Shown: positions 1 to 8,724 of the stretch, piece by piece
Numbering within the stretch: the stretch's first letter is position 1
How the letters are laid out: the number at the start of each line of letters is the position of its first letter
Source of the DNA: Pseudoalteromonas prydzensis
GTDB taxonomy: Bacteria; Pseudomonadota; Gammaproteobacteria; Enterobacterales; Alteromonadaceae
Reading direction: 5' to 3'
Assembly: GCF_011050055.1 (NCBI RefSeq)
Contig: NZ_DRGM01000178.1
Coordinates: forward strand, 1-52,891
DNA: 52,891 nt
Program-made: the position numbers and the translations under genes
Notes under the pieces: model-generated
What the model was told of the DNA's origin: nothing
The model's input: only the letters and a program-made list of their open reading frames with translations
Database searches by the model: none

Positions 1-61
1 ACTCGAACCCGCGACCCCCGGCGTGACAGGCCGGTATTCTAACCAACTGAACTACCACTCC
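1..61 (-). tRNA. tRNA-Asp (GTC), 3' end cut by window edge
   Basis: Read on the minus strand this gives an acceptor 5' strand GGAGTGG, T8 and A9, a D arm with AGTTGGTTA, and an anticodon stem CCGGC/GCCGG closing a loop with anticodon GTC (window 25-27). The variable region and the start of the T arm follow. About 61 of roughly 77 nt are present. The 3' side of the T arm, the acceptor 3' strand and CCA lie outside the window. It decodes GAC/GAU aspartate codons. Confidence 0.96.
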
Positions 62-103
62 GCATTTTCGTTGCTGTCTGAGTCTCCCCTGACAGCGGCG
101 TGA

Positions 104-132
104 ATAATACGAACCAACCCCTACTTCGTCAA
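104..132 (-). promoter_or_regulatory. sigma-70 promoter of tRNA-Asp
   Basis: On the minus strand TTGACG (132-127) is separated by exactly 17 nt from TATTAT (109-104), close to consensus at both boxes. A GC-rich stretch follows the -10 box, as is common for stable-RNA promoters under stringent control. The predicted start is near 97, about 36 nt before the tRNA. The promoter lies directly beyond the stop codon of the upstream same-strand gene. Confidence 0.75.
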
Positions 133-159
133 GGGCTTTTTTGTTTTTTTATAGGTTTT

Positions 160-1536
160 TTAGTCATCTGACATCGAAAGGTTTAAAATTTCACCGGATC
201 TATCACTTTTTGAACCATTTTTGTCGAGTTCTTTTTTTTCATTACTTTGCGGCTCATTTTCAACTGCTGGTTTTTTCTGCAAAAATGGCAGCTTAATTTT
301 TGGTAGCAGCGATTTTTTCTGAACAAAGACACGAATTGCCAACCAACCAAGCAGCAAGATCAGCAGATTTCCACCCACAATTAGACCTATCAATGTCATA
401 GTTGCCATTGATTCAGCTTCTTTAGCGACTCTTTCTATCTCTTGTTGCTCTGCTTCACTAATAATAGGTGCTGGTAATTCAGGTACCACTTCGATTGGTC
501 GCTCTATTTCAAACCTATAAGTGGGTAATGTCGCCATAAATTCACGGCCATTCACATTAGTGCCAAAAACAGACAGTTCAACACTGTATCGTCCCCAATC
601 ATAATTTTTAATTGCCAATTCGCGGGTCAGGCCTGCATTAGCATCAAGGGTAAACATTTGTTCTTCATTATTGGGGTAATAAATTTTACCTTGGATCAAT
701 ACCGTCTCTGGCTGCACTATTTGCTTATCGAGGGTAATGGTTAATTGATGTTCTTGAAAGTCATCCTCGGCAAGTGCAATGCTATAACTAAAAGGCGGCT
801 CTTTTACTTCGATAAGATCTTGTACAACGGTGCGCTTTAATATTGGCGTTTCTATATAAAGTTCAGGTCGCCATTGTCCAGCAGGAAAGGCTAACTTAAA
901 TTCCCCGGTAAAAACACCATCTTTGGGGCGTTCATCAAAACCACGCCCGTCATCTTTAAATTCTGCAACATTGTGGGTACCTGCACCAAAATTAGCAAAA
1001 TCACTGTTGTTGGTACTTATAAAATCAACGTGTAGGCTAACTACATCGCGAAATAAGCCGCTGTTTATCGGCTGGCCATCGTTTAAGATCTGCCCAGTAA
1101 TTTTCACGGTTTCACCACGAAACAATAGCGCTGGCAATGGCTCAACTTGCAGCTCTACTTCGCCTAGCACCACAATTCTGCTTTTCGGTAAAATGCTACC
1201 AACAACTTGCCAAGGCCCCGCCATTGGCTGCTTTATGGTAATAAGGTCGTAGCTGAGTTCATCAAACCATTGCAGGTTGTCATCTTTTCTTGCTGACGTT
1301 GCATAATATTTACTGCCATCAGGTTTTACTAATACGACCGCGGGCGCACCCGGTTTACGAAAAAACAATAAGGTGATTTCATCAACTTTATAATCGATTC
1401 GAAAACGATTTTCCAATAACGGAATTTCATTTTGCTGCCCGTTACGTTGCAATAAAGTTATTTTATCTTCACTGGTTGCATTACTGGTACTTGGTAACAT
1501 CATTACCAAGCACACAGCTAACAGTATGCTTCTCAT
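160..1536 (-). CDS. TIGR03503 family membrane-anchored protein
   Basis: I recognise this as the TIGR03503 family of conserved proteins found in Vibrio, Shewanella and Pseudoalteromonas; no function is established. The chosen start (MRSILLAV...) is preceded by AAGG on the minus strand and opens a signal peptide of about 20 residues. The start 30 nt upstream would overlap dnaQ. Most of the protein is predicted periplasmic. A single transmembrane segment (around TLIGLIVGGNLLILLLGWLA) lies about 50 residues from the end, followed by a lysine-rich, polar cytoplasmic tail. The gene begins 8 nt after the dnaQ stop and is probably cotranscribed with it. Family assignment is fairly sure, role unknown. 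Confidence 0.8.
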   Translation of the reverse strand: MRSILLAVCLVMMLPSTSNATSEDKITLLQRNGQQNEIPLLENRFRIDYKVDEITLLFFRKPGAPAVVLVKPDGSKYYATSARKDDNLQWFDELSYDLITIKQPMAGPWQVVGSILPKSRIVVLGEVELQVEPLPALLFRGETVKITGQILNDGQPINSGLFRDVVSLHVDFISTNNSDFANFGAGTHNVAEFKDDGRGFDERPKDGVFTGEFKLAFPAGQWRPELYIETPILKRTVVQDLIEVKEPPFSYSIALAEDDFQEHQLTITLDKQIVQPETVLIQGKIYYPNNEEQMFTLDANAGLTRELAIKNYDWGRYSVELSVFGTNVNGREFMATLPTYRFEIERPIEVVPELPAPIISEAEQQEIERVAKEAESMATMTLIGLIVGGNLLILLLGWLAIRVFVQKKSLLPKIKLPFLQKKPAVENEPQSNEKKELDKNGSKSDRSGEILNLSMSDD

Positions 1537-1544
1537 GTTTTGCC

Positions 1545-2249
1545 TTATTCGGCACGCCATAAACATTGGCTACCGACTATATTTAATCGTTCTTCATGAG
1601 CGAGTTGCTCATCACTACTGGCATGCAGTACTACCAGCGGTGCGCGGTTTGGATTTAAGCGACGCAGCTCTTTTTGCTGCTGTTCACTGCCTTGGTTTTT
1701 ATTCTGATTAAGGTTGAGCTTTACTTGCCCACCGGTCATCGCTAAATAAACGTCGGCTAAGATCTCAGAATCCAGTAACGCGCCATGTAAGGTACGTTTA
1801 GTGTTATCTACATCATAACGACGACATAACGCATCAAGATTGTTCTTCTGACCTGGATGCAAGTCACGCGCCATTTTGAGGGTGTCGAGAACTTGGCAGT
1901 AATCATGGGTTTTTTGGTAACCTTGATTAAGTAACGCAAATTCATTATCCATATGCCCGACATCGAACGGCGCATTATGAATTACCAGCTCTGCCCCTTT
2001 AATATAGTCGAGAAATTCTTGAGCGATTTGATGAAATAGCGGTTTATCACGTAAAAACTCGTTAGTGATACCGTGAACATCAATGGCTTCTTCTTCACTT
2101 TTACGTTGCGGATTAATATAAACGTGAAAGTTATTGCCGGTTAAACGGCGGTTAACTAATTCCACGCAGCCGATTTCAATAATACGATGCCCCTGTTTAG
2201 GGTCGATGCCGGTGGTTTCTGTATCTAAAACTATTTGTCTACGTGCCAT
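1545..2249 (-). CDS. dnaQ: DNA polymerase III epsilon subunit (3'-5' exonuclease)
   Basis: Proofreading exonuclease of the replicative polymerase core, a DEDDh family member. Visible motifs are Exo I DTETTG (D9, E11), Exo II HNAPFD (D96) and Exo III with H155 and D160. After the catalytic domain, QVKLNL (about 175-180) fits the beta-clamp binding motif that E. coli epsilon carries at the equivalent place. The rest is a basic, glutamine-rich tail where the alpha-subunit contact is expected. The start at MARRQIVL gives 234 residues, near the E. coli length. An in-frame ATG 51 nt upstream is possible but lacks a clear ribosome site. It is divergent from rnhA, as in E. coli. Confidence 0.96.
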   Translation of the reverse strand: MARRQIVLDTETTGIDPKQGHRIIEIGCVELVNRRLTGNNFHVYINPQRKSEEEAIDVHGITNEFLRDKPLFHQIAQEFLDYIKGAELVIHNAPFDVGHMDNEFALLNQGYQKTHDYCQVLDTLKMARDLHPGQKNNLDALCRRYDVDNTKRTLHGALLDSEILADVYLAMTGGQVKLNLNQNKNQGSEQQQKELRRLNPNRAPLVVLHASSDEQLAHEERLNIVGSQCLWRAE

Positions 2250-2317
2250 ATCGAATTTAACCTGACTCTGGTATCTTCCTATAATCACTTCATTGTACAT
2301 AAGATCAAGGGAAAACA

Positions 2318-2785
2318 GTGCAAAAAACCGTAGAGATTTACACCGATGGTTCGTGTTTAGGTAATCCGGGCCCAGGCGGTTATGGTATTTTTATGTTTTA
2401 TAATGACCACGAAAAAAAATTAAGCCAAGGTTACACCCTCACCACTAATAACCGCATGGAAATGCTCGCAGCGATTGTTGCACTTGAAAGTTTAAACCGC
2501 CCTTGTGAGATTAACCTCACCACCGACAGCCAATATGTCAAGCAAGGCATCGAATCCTGGCTTGCAAACTGGAAAAAACGCGGTTGGAAAACGGCCGCAA
2601 AAAAACCAGTGAAAAATGTCGATTTATGGCAGCGTCTGGATGCAGCTTGCGCCCGTCATAACATTACCTGGAAATGGGTAAAAGGCCACAGCGGCAATAA
2701 ATACAACGAGATTGTTGACGATTTAGCCCGTGATGCAGCAGGCAGTAAAGACTTACTTGTCGATGAAGGCTATAAACCGGAATAA
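2318..2785 (+). CDS. rnhA: Ribonuclease HI
   Basis: Cleaves the RNA strand of RNA-DNA hybrids, removing R-loops and primers. Catalytic residues are D10 (in YTDGS), E48 (in RMEML), D70 (in TTDSQ), H124 (in KGHSG) and D134, at the same numbers as in the E. coli enzyme. The basic substrate-binding protrusion (about 80-100, rich in W and K) is present. Length 155 matches the family. The start codon is GTG, with AAGG about 7 nt upstream. The gene is divergent from dnaQ with only 68 nt between the chosen starts, so the two promoters must be close together. Confidence 0.98.
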   Translation: MQKTVEIYTDGSCLGNPGPGGYGIFMFYNDHEKKLSQGYTLTTNNRMEMLAAIVALESLNRPCEINLTTDSQYVKQGIESWLANWKKRGWKTAAKKPVKNVDLWQRLDAACARHNITWKWVKGHSGNKYNEIVDDLARDAAGSKDLLVDEGYKPE

Positions 2786-2827
2786 TCTAATTCAAAAAAA
2801 TCACCGCAAAGCATTTAACACTATCCA

Positions 2828-2860
2828 TTATATGATATAAGATTTAGCTATATCATATAA
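2828..2860. promoter_or_regulatory. Perfect 12-bp inverted repeat, probable operator
   Basis: TTATATGATATA (2828-2839) and TATATCATATAA (2849-2860) are exact inverted copies separated by 9 nt. The repeat ends just before the ribosome site CGGAG of the metallohydrolase gene at 2873, so a bound dimer would cover promoter or early leader. Genes of this Blh type are controlled in other proteobacteria by the sulfide/persulfide-responsive ArsR-family repressors BigR/SqrR, which bind AT-rich dyads. That link is inference. Confidence 0.65.
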
Positions 2861-2872
2861 CGGAGTTGTTTA

Positions 2873-3736
2873 ATGTCTATTTTAGTCGAGTCTTTTTTTC
2901 ATCAACAAAGTGCTACCTTTAGCTATTTAGTGTCTTGCAGTCTCACTAAGGCGGCCATGTTGATTGATAGCACTGCAGACTTTGACGCCGCTAGCGGCAT
3001 CTTGAGCTTTAAAACCGCAAATGACATTATTCGCCACATAGCTGCAAACGAGCTGGTGCTTGAGTGGATCTTAGAAAGTCATGCCCATGCCGACCACATT
3101 ACAGCGGCAAGTTATATCAAACAGCAACTTGCCTCTAGCCATCCTTGTAAGCTCGCAACAGGCAGCAAAATAACACAAGTGCAGCAACACTTTAGCCGTT
3201 TATATGATATTGATATGCCCTGTGACGGCAGCCCTTTTGAGCAACTATTTAACGATAATGACAACTTTATGCTTGGCGAGTATAACGTTACGGTGATCGC
3301 AACACCCGGGCATACCCCAGATAGCGTTTGTTATTTAGTGGAGGGTAATTTATTTGTTGGTGACACTTTCTTTATGCCCGATAGCGGCACCGCGCGCTGT
3401 GATTTTCCAGGTGGCAGTGCCAAGCAGTTGTACCACTCATTACAACGGATACTCGCTTTACCAGATCAAACCATATTGTGGATGTGCCATGACTATCAAC
3501 CAAATGGCCGCGAGTTAGCAAATAAAACCACCGTTGCGCAACAGCGTAATAGTAATATTCACCTGCAAAATACGGAGCAAGGTTATATTCAAACTCGGCA
3601 AACACGCGATGCCACTCTTAATGCCCCTGCTTTACTTCACCCAGCAATACAAATGAACATTCGCGCAGGGCAATTACCGCAAGCACAGCAAAATGCGCAA
3701 CGTTATTTAACTATCCCGCTCACGGTGCTGCTTTGA
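2873..3736 (+). CDS. Persulfide-dioxygenase-like metallo-beta-lactamase fold hydrolase (Blh/ETHE1 type)
   Basis: The metal-binding motif HAHADH (H70, H72, D74, H75) is followed by H147 (in PGHTPD), D164 (in VGDTFF) and H206 (in MCHDY). The segment FMPDSGTARCDFPGG followed by LYHSLQRILALPD is typical of Blh proteins and related persulfide dioxygenases (ETHE1). These oxidise glutathione persulfide to sulfite during sulfide detoxification in the cytoplasm. At 287 residues it is full length. No rhodanese domain, sulfide:quinone reductase or regulator gene lies nearby, so it stands alone behind the palindrome at 2828-2860. Its last 30 nt overlap the convergent methyltransferase gene. Exact substrate is inferred from family. 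Confidence 0.82.
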   Translation: MSILVESFFHQQSATFSYLVSCSLTKAAMLIDSTADFDAASGILSFKTANDIIRHIAANELVLEWILESHAHADHITAASYIKQQLASSHPCKLATGSKITQVQQHFSRLYDIDMPCDGSPFEQLFNDNDNFMLGEYNVTVIATPGHTPDSVCYLVEGNLFVGDTFFMPDSGTARCDFPGGSAKQLYHSLQRILALPDQTILWMCHDYQPNGRELANKTTVAQQRNSNIHLQNTEQGYIQTRQTRDATLNAPALLHPAIQMNIRAGQLPQAQQNAQRYLTIPLTVLL

Positions 3737-4465
3737 GGTTTGACGTAATCCGGCACCTTTCACTGGCGCAAACTGAGGACGTGCGTGCCATTTAGGTTTT
3801 ATTGGTGTCAATGGTGCTACTCGCTTGCGGGCCACCAGCATATAAACACTGCCCATCGGTTTTAAATATTGCTTAGTAAAACGGCGCCATGGCGAAAACC
3901 GTGACAAGCGATTCCCCCGCGCGAGTGATGAATAAATAAAACGCTCATCACTAACAATTTCAAAGCCAAGCAAATTAAGCCAGTCTTTGACACGTGCAGG
4001 GGTAAAAAAACGTCCTGTCCACGGCAGCTTTTGACCGCTAAACGGCAATAACTGCGCCAATCCACATAAGCTAAATGGATTAAAGCCAGTGATCACCATA
4101 TAACCACCTGGTATTAAAGTGCGGTGCGCTTCACGTAATATATGATGCGGATCAGAATGATACTCTAAGCAATGGCTTAAAATACATGCATCAACACTGT
4201 GCTCGTAAAATGGTAACTCATCAATATCTGCAATCACGCCAGTAAATGGCCCTGACTCTGCTACACACACTTGATGTTTTATCGTGCTTTTGCTGGTATT
4301 GAGTTCACCACTCAAATTTCCCAGTTTTAACATGTGATAACCAAACATACGCGGTAACCACTTATCTATTTTACGTTCTATATCACTACGTAAATAGTCG
4401 CCATGAGGAAACTCTTGCCAAGACAGTGGTTTGGGTCCTTCTTGAAAACTAAGGGCTGGTTTCAT
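3707..4465 (-). CDS. Class I SAM-dependent methyltransferase, YafS-like
   Basis: A methyltransferase of the type divergent from gloB in E. coli (yafS). The SAM-binding fold is seen in the acidic segment ADIDELPFYEHSVDACILSHCLEYHSDP, followed by REAHRTLIPGGYMVITGFNP, the typical post-I and motif II/III region of UbiE/COQ5-like enzymes. The first motif is weak, since no clear GxGxG is visible. The basic, proline-rich C-terminal tail (about 210-252) looks disordered. The substrate is unknown. It overlaps the 3' end of the convergent metallohydrolase gene by 30 nt and starts about 50 nt from gloB on the opposite strand. Confidence 0.82.
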   Translation of the reverse strand: MKPALSFQEGPKPLSWQEFPHGDYLRSDIERKIDKWLPRMFGYHMLKLGNLSGELNTSKSTIKHQVCVAESGPFTGVIADIDELPFYEHSVDACILSHCLEYHSDPHHILREAHRTLIPGGYMVITGFNPFSLCGLAQLLPFSGQKLPWTGRFFTPARVKDWLNLLGFEIVSDERFIYSSLARGNRLSRFSPWRRFTKQYLKPMGSVYMLVARKRVAPLTPIKPKWHARPQFAPVKGAGLRQTSKQHRERDS

Positions 4466-4517
4466 ACGCTGAGCTCGTTATACTATCTAATATCGTCACT
4501 TTATAGAGCAAAGCCAC

Positions 4518-5303
4518 ATGGTGCAAGTCAAAGCAATTAAAGCCTTTTCAGATAATTATATTTGGTGTATCAGCGAGCCTAGCACGACTCATGCATGGGT
4601 GGTTGACCCAGGTCAGGCAGAGCCCGTGCTCAACTATTTAACACAGGCAGGCTTAACCCTTGCGGGAATTTTAATTACCCATCATCATTATGACCATACT
4701 GATGGCGTAAATGCCTTACGTGAAAAATTTGCCGATATTGATGTCTACGGCCCAGCTAATAGCCCATTTAAAGGGATCACTAAAGCGCTAAACGAGGCTG
4801 ATGTGATCACTGTCCTTAATACTGAGTTTACGATTATTACCACCCCAGGGCATACCTTAGATCATATTTGCTATACCAATCCTGCGCTTGCTTTTACCGG
4901 CGATACCTTATTTAGCGGCGGCTGCGGACGTTTATTTGAAGGAACCGCGGCGCAAATGCAGCACTCTTTTGATAAATTAAAAAAATTACCCCCAACGTGT
5001 GAAATTTACTGCACCCATGAATACACGCAAGCAAATTTAGCCTTTGCGTTGGCAGTTGAACCTAGCAACCGCGATTTAATTGAGCACGCGCAGTGGGTAG
5101 ATACTCAGCGCCACAACAAGCAAATTACCTTACCAAGCACGCTGGCGTTAGAACTAAAAATCAACCCTTTTATGCGCACTGATATTGCGGGAATAACGGA
5201 CCACTTACCTAAACAATATAATCCGTTTACAAAAAACACATTACAAAATAATGAACCTTGGCAAAACTTTGCAGGTCTTAGAACCTGGAAAGACCACTTT
5301 TAA
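4518..5303 (+). CDS. gloB: Hydroxyacylglutathione hydrolase (glyoxalase II)
   Basis: Hydrolyses S-D-lactoylglutathione to D-lactate and glutathione, the second step of methylglyoxal detoxification. The binuclear metal site is complete: THHHYDHT (H55, H57, D59, H60), H112 in PGHT, D129 in FTGDT and H167 in CTHEYT. The glyoxalase II feature GGCGRLFEG follows D129. At 261 residues it has the usual length, and the C-terminal substrate-binding region ends in a conserved R-W-K stretch. It sits between the divergent yafS-like gene and mltD, matching E. coli order. It is a distant fold relative of the persulfide-dioxygenase-like gene 0.8 kb away. Confidence 0.97.
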   Translation: MVQVKAIKAFSDNYIWCISEPSTTHAWVVDPGQAEPVLNYLTQAGLTLAGILITHHHYDHTDGVNALREKFADIDVYGPANSPFKGITKALNEADVITVLNTEFTIITTPGHTLDHICYTNPALAFTGDTLFSGGCGRLFEGTAAQMQHSFDKLKKLPPTCEIYCTHEYTQANLAFALAVEPSNRDLIEHAQWVDTQRHNKQITLPSTLALELKINPFMRTDIAGITDHLPKQYNPFTKNTLQNNEPWQNFAGLRTWKDHF

Positions 5304-5440
5304 AACAATAAATTAAAAATAATCAAGCTATTATGATTTTTATACAGTGATTATTGCAGTTTTTAAATGGTCAAAAAGTGGCAATGTTAGCTCATTACGG
5401 GTAGTATTCGCCGAGTTTTTTACCTGATGTATTGGTATTT

Positions 5441-7027
5441 ATGAATAAATCTCCCCTCGTTTTAGCCTTGGCACTGGTGCTAAGTGGTTGTCAAACATTG
5501 ACATCAACACAGTCTGACGACGCTATTGCCAAGCAAGCAACGCAATCGCAACTCGAAGGCGCAAGCCCGAATGACATTAGCGAAGCATTGATGATCAATG
5601 CGCAATACCATCAAGTGAATGATGTCGATGAAGCGCCACCCGTTTTTGATGATGTATGGGAGCGAATTCGTTACCAATTATCAATAGAAGTACCGCAAAA
5701 CCGCCCAGTGGTTGCCGAACGTAATTATTACGCAAAGCACCAAGCTTACCTAGATCGCATTTCAAAACGTGCTGAGCCTTACCTACATTTTATTGTAGAA
5801 GAAGTTGAAAAGCGTAATATGCCAATCGAGATCGCATTACTGCCGATTGTAGAAAGTGCCTTTGATCCATTTGGTTATTCAAACCGCAGTGCATCGGGAA
5901 TTTGGCAATTTATGCCGCAAACCGGTGAGCGTTTTGACTTAAAACAAAACTGGTGGTACGACGGCCGTCGCGACATTGTGCAATCAACTCGCGCCGCACT
6001 CGATTACTTATCTTATTTACACAAAACCTTAGATGGTGATTGGCTTAACGCCATTGCTGCTTATAACTCAGGTGAAGGTCGTTTGTTACGCGCGATAAAA
6101 AAGAATCGCAAAAAACATTTACCGACCGATTTTTGGTCGCTTGATCTGCCAACCGAAACCACCGCCTATGTACCTAGATTACTTGCACTGTCTGACTTAT
6201 TAAATCGCGCTGATGAATTTGGCCTAAAATGGAACCCAATCATCAATGCACAAGTTGTCGAAGCCGTTGATATTGGTTCACAAATTGATCTGGCATTGGC
6301 AGCCCAAATGGCAGATATCAGCCTTACCGAACTGTATCGCCTAAATCCTGGCTTTAATCGCTGGGCAACGGATCCAAATGGTCCACACTTTTTATTATTG
6401 CCCACCGATAAAGTTGAACAATTTCAAAGTTTATTAGCGAAAACTGAAGTTAAAGATCGCTTGCGTTGGCAACAATATATTGTCGTAAACGGTGACAGCT
6501 TATCGGTGATTGCGAAAAAGTTTGCAACCAGCACCAGTGCAATCAAATCGCTCAACAAGCTCAAATCAAATACCATTCGTGTTGGCCAGCAGTTATTAGT
6601 GCCGTTAAGTGACGGCGCAATTAATAGCGAACATTTACCCGAACAAGTGCGTTTGGCAGCAAATAAAAACAGCCAAAAAAAGCTCTCTCACACGGTTAAA
6701 AGTGGCGATACCTTATGGGATATAAGCCGAGAGTACGACGTTACGATTAATGAACTGGCAACATGGAACAAGCTTAAAAAGAACAGCGTATTACGATTAG
6801 GGCAAAAGTTAACGGTTTATCAGAGCGCTAAGACCTCTCAGACAGCGTTAGTCAGTAGCAACCGGACAATCACCTATAAAGTTCGCCGTGGTGACTCACT
6901 GGCGCGCATTGCCGATAAATTTAACTTAAGCGTAAACGATATCATTAAATGGAATAACCTTACAGGCCAAAAGTACTTACAGCCTGGGCAAAAGTTAAAG
7001 CTTAAAGTTGACGTAAAAAGTACCTAG
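5441..7027 (+). CDS. mltD: Membrane-bound lytic murein transglycosylase D
   Basis: Cleaves glycan strands of peptidoglycan at the inner face of the outer membrane. The ATG start gives a lipoprotein signal with lipobox LSGC (Cys17). The SLT/goose-lysozyme-like domain spans about 110-260, with catalytic E138 in PIVESAF and the motifs SGIWQFMPQTG and AYNSGEG. Three LysM peptidoglycan-binding domains follow, at about 345-388, 416-460 and 478-524; E. coli MltD has two, so the extra one is a mild variation. Position after gloB matches E. coli. A TTG 9 nt upstream is in frame but less likely. A strong bidirectional terminator follows. Confidence 0.95.
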   Translation: MNKSPLVLALALVLSGCQTLTSTQSDDAIAKQATQSQLEGASPNDISEALMINAQYHQVNDVDEAPPVFDDVWERIRYQLSIEVPQNRPVVAERNYYAKHQAYLDRISKRAEPYLHFIVEEVEKRNMPIEIALLPIVESAFDPFGYSNRSASGIWQFMPQTGERFDLKQNWWYDGRRDIVQSTRAALDYLSYLHKTLDGDWLNAIAAYNSGEGRLLRAIKKNRKKHLPTDFWSLDLPTETTAYVPRLLALSDLLNRADEFGLKWNPIINAQVVEAVDIGSQIDLALAAQMADISLTELYRLNPGFNRWATDPNGPHFLLLPTDKVEQFQSLLAKTEVKDRLRWQQYIVVNGDSLSVIAKKFATSTSAIKSLNKLKSNTIRVGQQLLVPLSDGAINSEHLPEQVRLAANKNSQKKLSHTVKSGDTLWDISREYDVTINELATWNKLKKNSVLRLGQKLTVYQSAKTSQTALVSSNRTITYKVRRGDSLARIADKFNLSVNDIIKWNNLTGQKYLQPGQKLKLKVDVKST

Positions 7028-7041
7028 TTAACACTTAACTC

Positions 7042-7080
7042 AAAACGAACAAGAGCGCATAAGCGCTCTTGTTCGTTTTT
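7042..7080. terminator. Bidirectional intrinsic terminator between mltD and yqcA
   Basis: The 15-bp core stem AACGAACAAGAGCGC pairs perfectly across a 4-nt loop (ATAA, 7059-7062) and extends by A-T pairs into flanking A and T runs on both sides. It can therefore stop mltD transcripts and those of the convergent yqcC-truC-yqcA operon. Confidence 0.9.
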
Positions 7081-7094
7081 GGTATGCATCATCG

Positions 7095-7544
7095 TTATTG
7101 AGGTAATTTAGTTAACCAGTCTTGTAACCATGGCTCAGCCACAGGCCAAGGCTCAAAATCTTCGCACGCATCAATTTCTAAACGATGGCCAATCGGTTTA
7201 GCTTGCAAGTCACGAAATAACTCATCAAAACTGCGTCCAGCACCACAAAAGGTATCGCCATAGCTTCTATCACCCATAGCTATAATGCCGTAAGGCTTAG
7301 CGGTTAACATGGGAAAAGTGCTATTCAACTCGTTAAAAAAACCAGCGAGATTATCGGGAATATCGCCTTGTCCGGTAGTCGAGGTGATCACTAAAATATG
7401 TGTGGCTTGCTGAATATCCGCAATGCTTGGTTGATCGACTAAATTTACGCTGTGCCCTGCTTGTTCTATTGCGTCAATAACTTCGTCACTTAAGCGCTCA
7501 GCGCCACCGTAAACACTGCCTACAAAAATGCTAATAGTCGCCAT
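7095..7544 (-). CDS. yqcA: Flavodoxin YqcA
   Basis: A short-chain flavodoxin of the MioC/YqcA kind, expected to bind FMN. The phosphate-binding loop GSVYGGAE lies near residues 8-15, and the isoalloxazine contacts fall in TSTTGQGDIPDNL (about 54-66) and GDRSYGDTFCGAG (about 91-103). At 149 residues it matches E. coli YqcA exactly, and gene order yqcC-truC-yqcA identifies it over MioC. The start codon overlaps the truC stop in a TAATG arrangement, implying translational coupling. The physiological electron partner is not established for this family. Confidence 0.9.
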   Translation of the reverse strand: MATISIFVGSVYGGAERLSDEVIDAIEQAGHSVNLVDQPSIADIQQATHILVITSTTGQGDIPDNLAGFFNELNSTFPMLTAKPYGIIAMGDRSYGDTFCGAGRSFDELFRDLQAKPIGHRLEIDACEDFEPWPVAEPWLQDWLTKLPQ

Positions 7545-8308
7545 TAATAATCCTTCTCTTGATTTGGCCAGCCTAGTTGAGTACAGATGCTTAGCATTGC
7601 CTCCCCCAGTGGCGCTGTAATGTTTATTGGTTGCTGAGTATAAGGGTGCACAAAGTTAAGCTCAGTTGCAAATAACATTAAGCGGCGCAGTGCAAAATGC
7701 TCCCTAAAAAACTGATTATGTTGATTGTCACCATGATTTACATCACCAATGATCGGTAAAGATAAGTGTTTTAAATGACGGCGAATTTGATGCTTACGCC
7801 CTGTTTTAGGAAAACACTCAACCAACGAATAGCGAACTGTAGGGTAGTTACCAATGGGGATAGGCAGCGTTGCTTGATACAAACAATTAAATTGTGTTTG
7901 CGCTTGTTGCGGTGCTTTATCTTGTGCGGCAAATTTATCCGCTATTTTATCCAGCTGTTCTTTTAGCGGTTTGTCTAAAAATACCGATTCAGGGGCAAAA
8001 CCACGCACTAACGCTAAATAACGTTTAGTAATTTGATTATCAATAAATAGCTGATTGATGTCTCGTGCGGCCTCAGAACTTAATGCAAACAGTAATACGC
8101 CCGATGTTGGTCTATCTAAGCGATGCACTGGAAACACATGTTGACCAATTTGATCGCGCAGCATCTGCATCGCAAATTGCGTTTCGTGTTTGTCTAAAAA
8201 TGAGCGGTGCACTAATAAACCCGACGGCTTGTTAATCGCGATATAGTTTTCATCACGATACAAAATTTCAAGCTCAGCAAACTCAACAGGGGCTAGACGT
8301 TCATTCAT
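7544..8308 (-). CDS. truC: tRNA pseudouridine(65) synthase
   Basis: RluA-family pseudouridine synthase that modifies U65 of certain tRNAs such as tRNA-Asp and tRNA-Ile1 in E. coli. The catalytic motif HRLDRPTSG is present with D65. The N-terminal strand ILYRDENYIAINKPSGLLVHRS and the C-terminal GRKHQIRRHLKHLSLPIIGD motif II/III are typical. There is no S4 domain, as expected for TruC. Length 254 is normal. It overlaps yqcC by 8 nt and yqcA by 1 nt, so the three genes form one tightly packed operon. Confidence 0.93.
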   Translation of the reverse strand: MNERLAPVEFAELEILYRDENYIAINKPSGLLVHRSFLDKHETQFAMQMLRDQIGQHVFPVHRLDRPTSGVLLFALSSEAARDINQLFIDNQITKRYLALVRGFAPESVFLDKPLKEQLDKIADKFAAQDKAPQQAQTQFNCLYQATLPIPIGNYPTVRYSLVECFPKTGRKHQIRRHLKHLSLPIIGDVNHGDNQHNQFFREHFALRRLMLFATELNFVHPYTQQPINITAPLGEAMLSICTQLGWPNQEKDY

Positions 8309-8621
8309 TATTACTTCCTAATAACTGATCAAGCTGGGCTAACAATCGCGTCACTGCTGCGCCACCGCTTTTGTGCGCTAACATAAGTTCCGCCATTGGC
8401 GCGATGGCAAAGTTAGCTGGTAACGGCTGAGCGTGGCTGACCAATAGCTGCATTTTTTCAATAAATACAAATTGCAGCCATTGTTCAAAGGCCATGGTAT
8501 CGTGACAAAAAGGTACGGTTGAATTTAACGCTTGCACAGCCAGCGGCTCATCTTGCCACAATTGGTGCTGCTTCAATAAGCCTTCCAGTTGCGTTAAATA
8601 CGCTTGGATCTGTTGGTACAT
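8301..8621 (-). CDS. yqcC: YqcC family protein (DUF446)
   Basis: Small conserved protein of unknown function, first gene of the yqcC-truC-yqcA operon. Family hallmarks are LNSTVPFCHDTMAFEQWLQFVFIEKMQ (about 30-55) and LPANFAIAPMAEL. The chosen ATG has AGGTGG just upstream. A GTG two codons earlier overlaps that site and is less likely. No signal peptide or membrane segment is seen, so it is cytoplasmic and mainly helical. Confidence 0.88.
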   Translation of the reverse strand: MYQQIQAYLTQLEGLLKQHQLWQDEPLAVQALNSTVPFCHDTMAFEQWLQFVFIEKMQLLVSHAQPLPANFAIAPMAELMLAHKSGGAAVTRLLAQLDQLLGSNNE

Positions 8622-8724
8622 AACCACCTACAATCATAAATATTGGCTAATTATACCCTGTTCCCTCAGCGCCTGCTATGGCGTATAATTTACAGAATTT
8701 TGCAGTAAAAATCAGTGGATCATT

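Noticed and set aside
923..1252. 109-codon plus-strand frame inside the TIGR03503 gene
   Set aside because: It is antisense to a well-supported gene and has no signs of its own start region or family.
160..1566. Start of the TIGR03503 gene at 1566
   Set aside because: It would overlap dnaQ by 22 nt and put ten odd residues before the signal peptide; the ATG at 1536 has a good ribosome site and begins the signal sequence.
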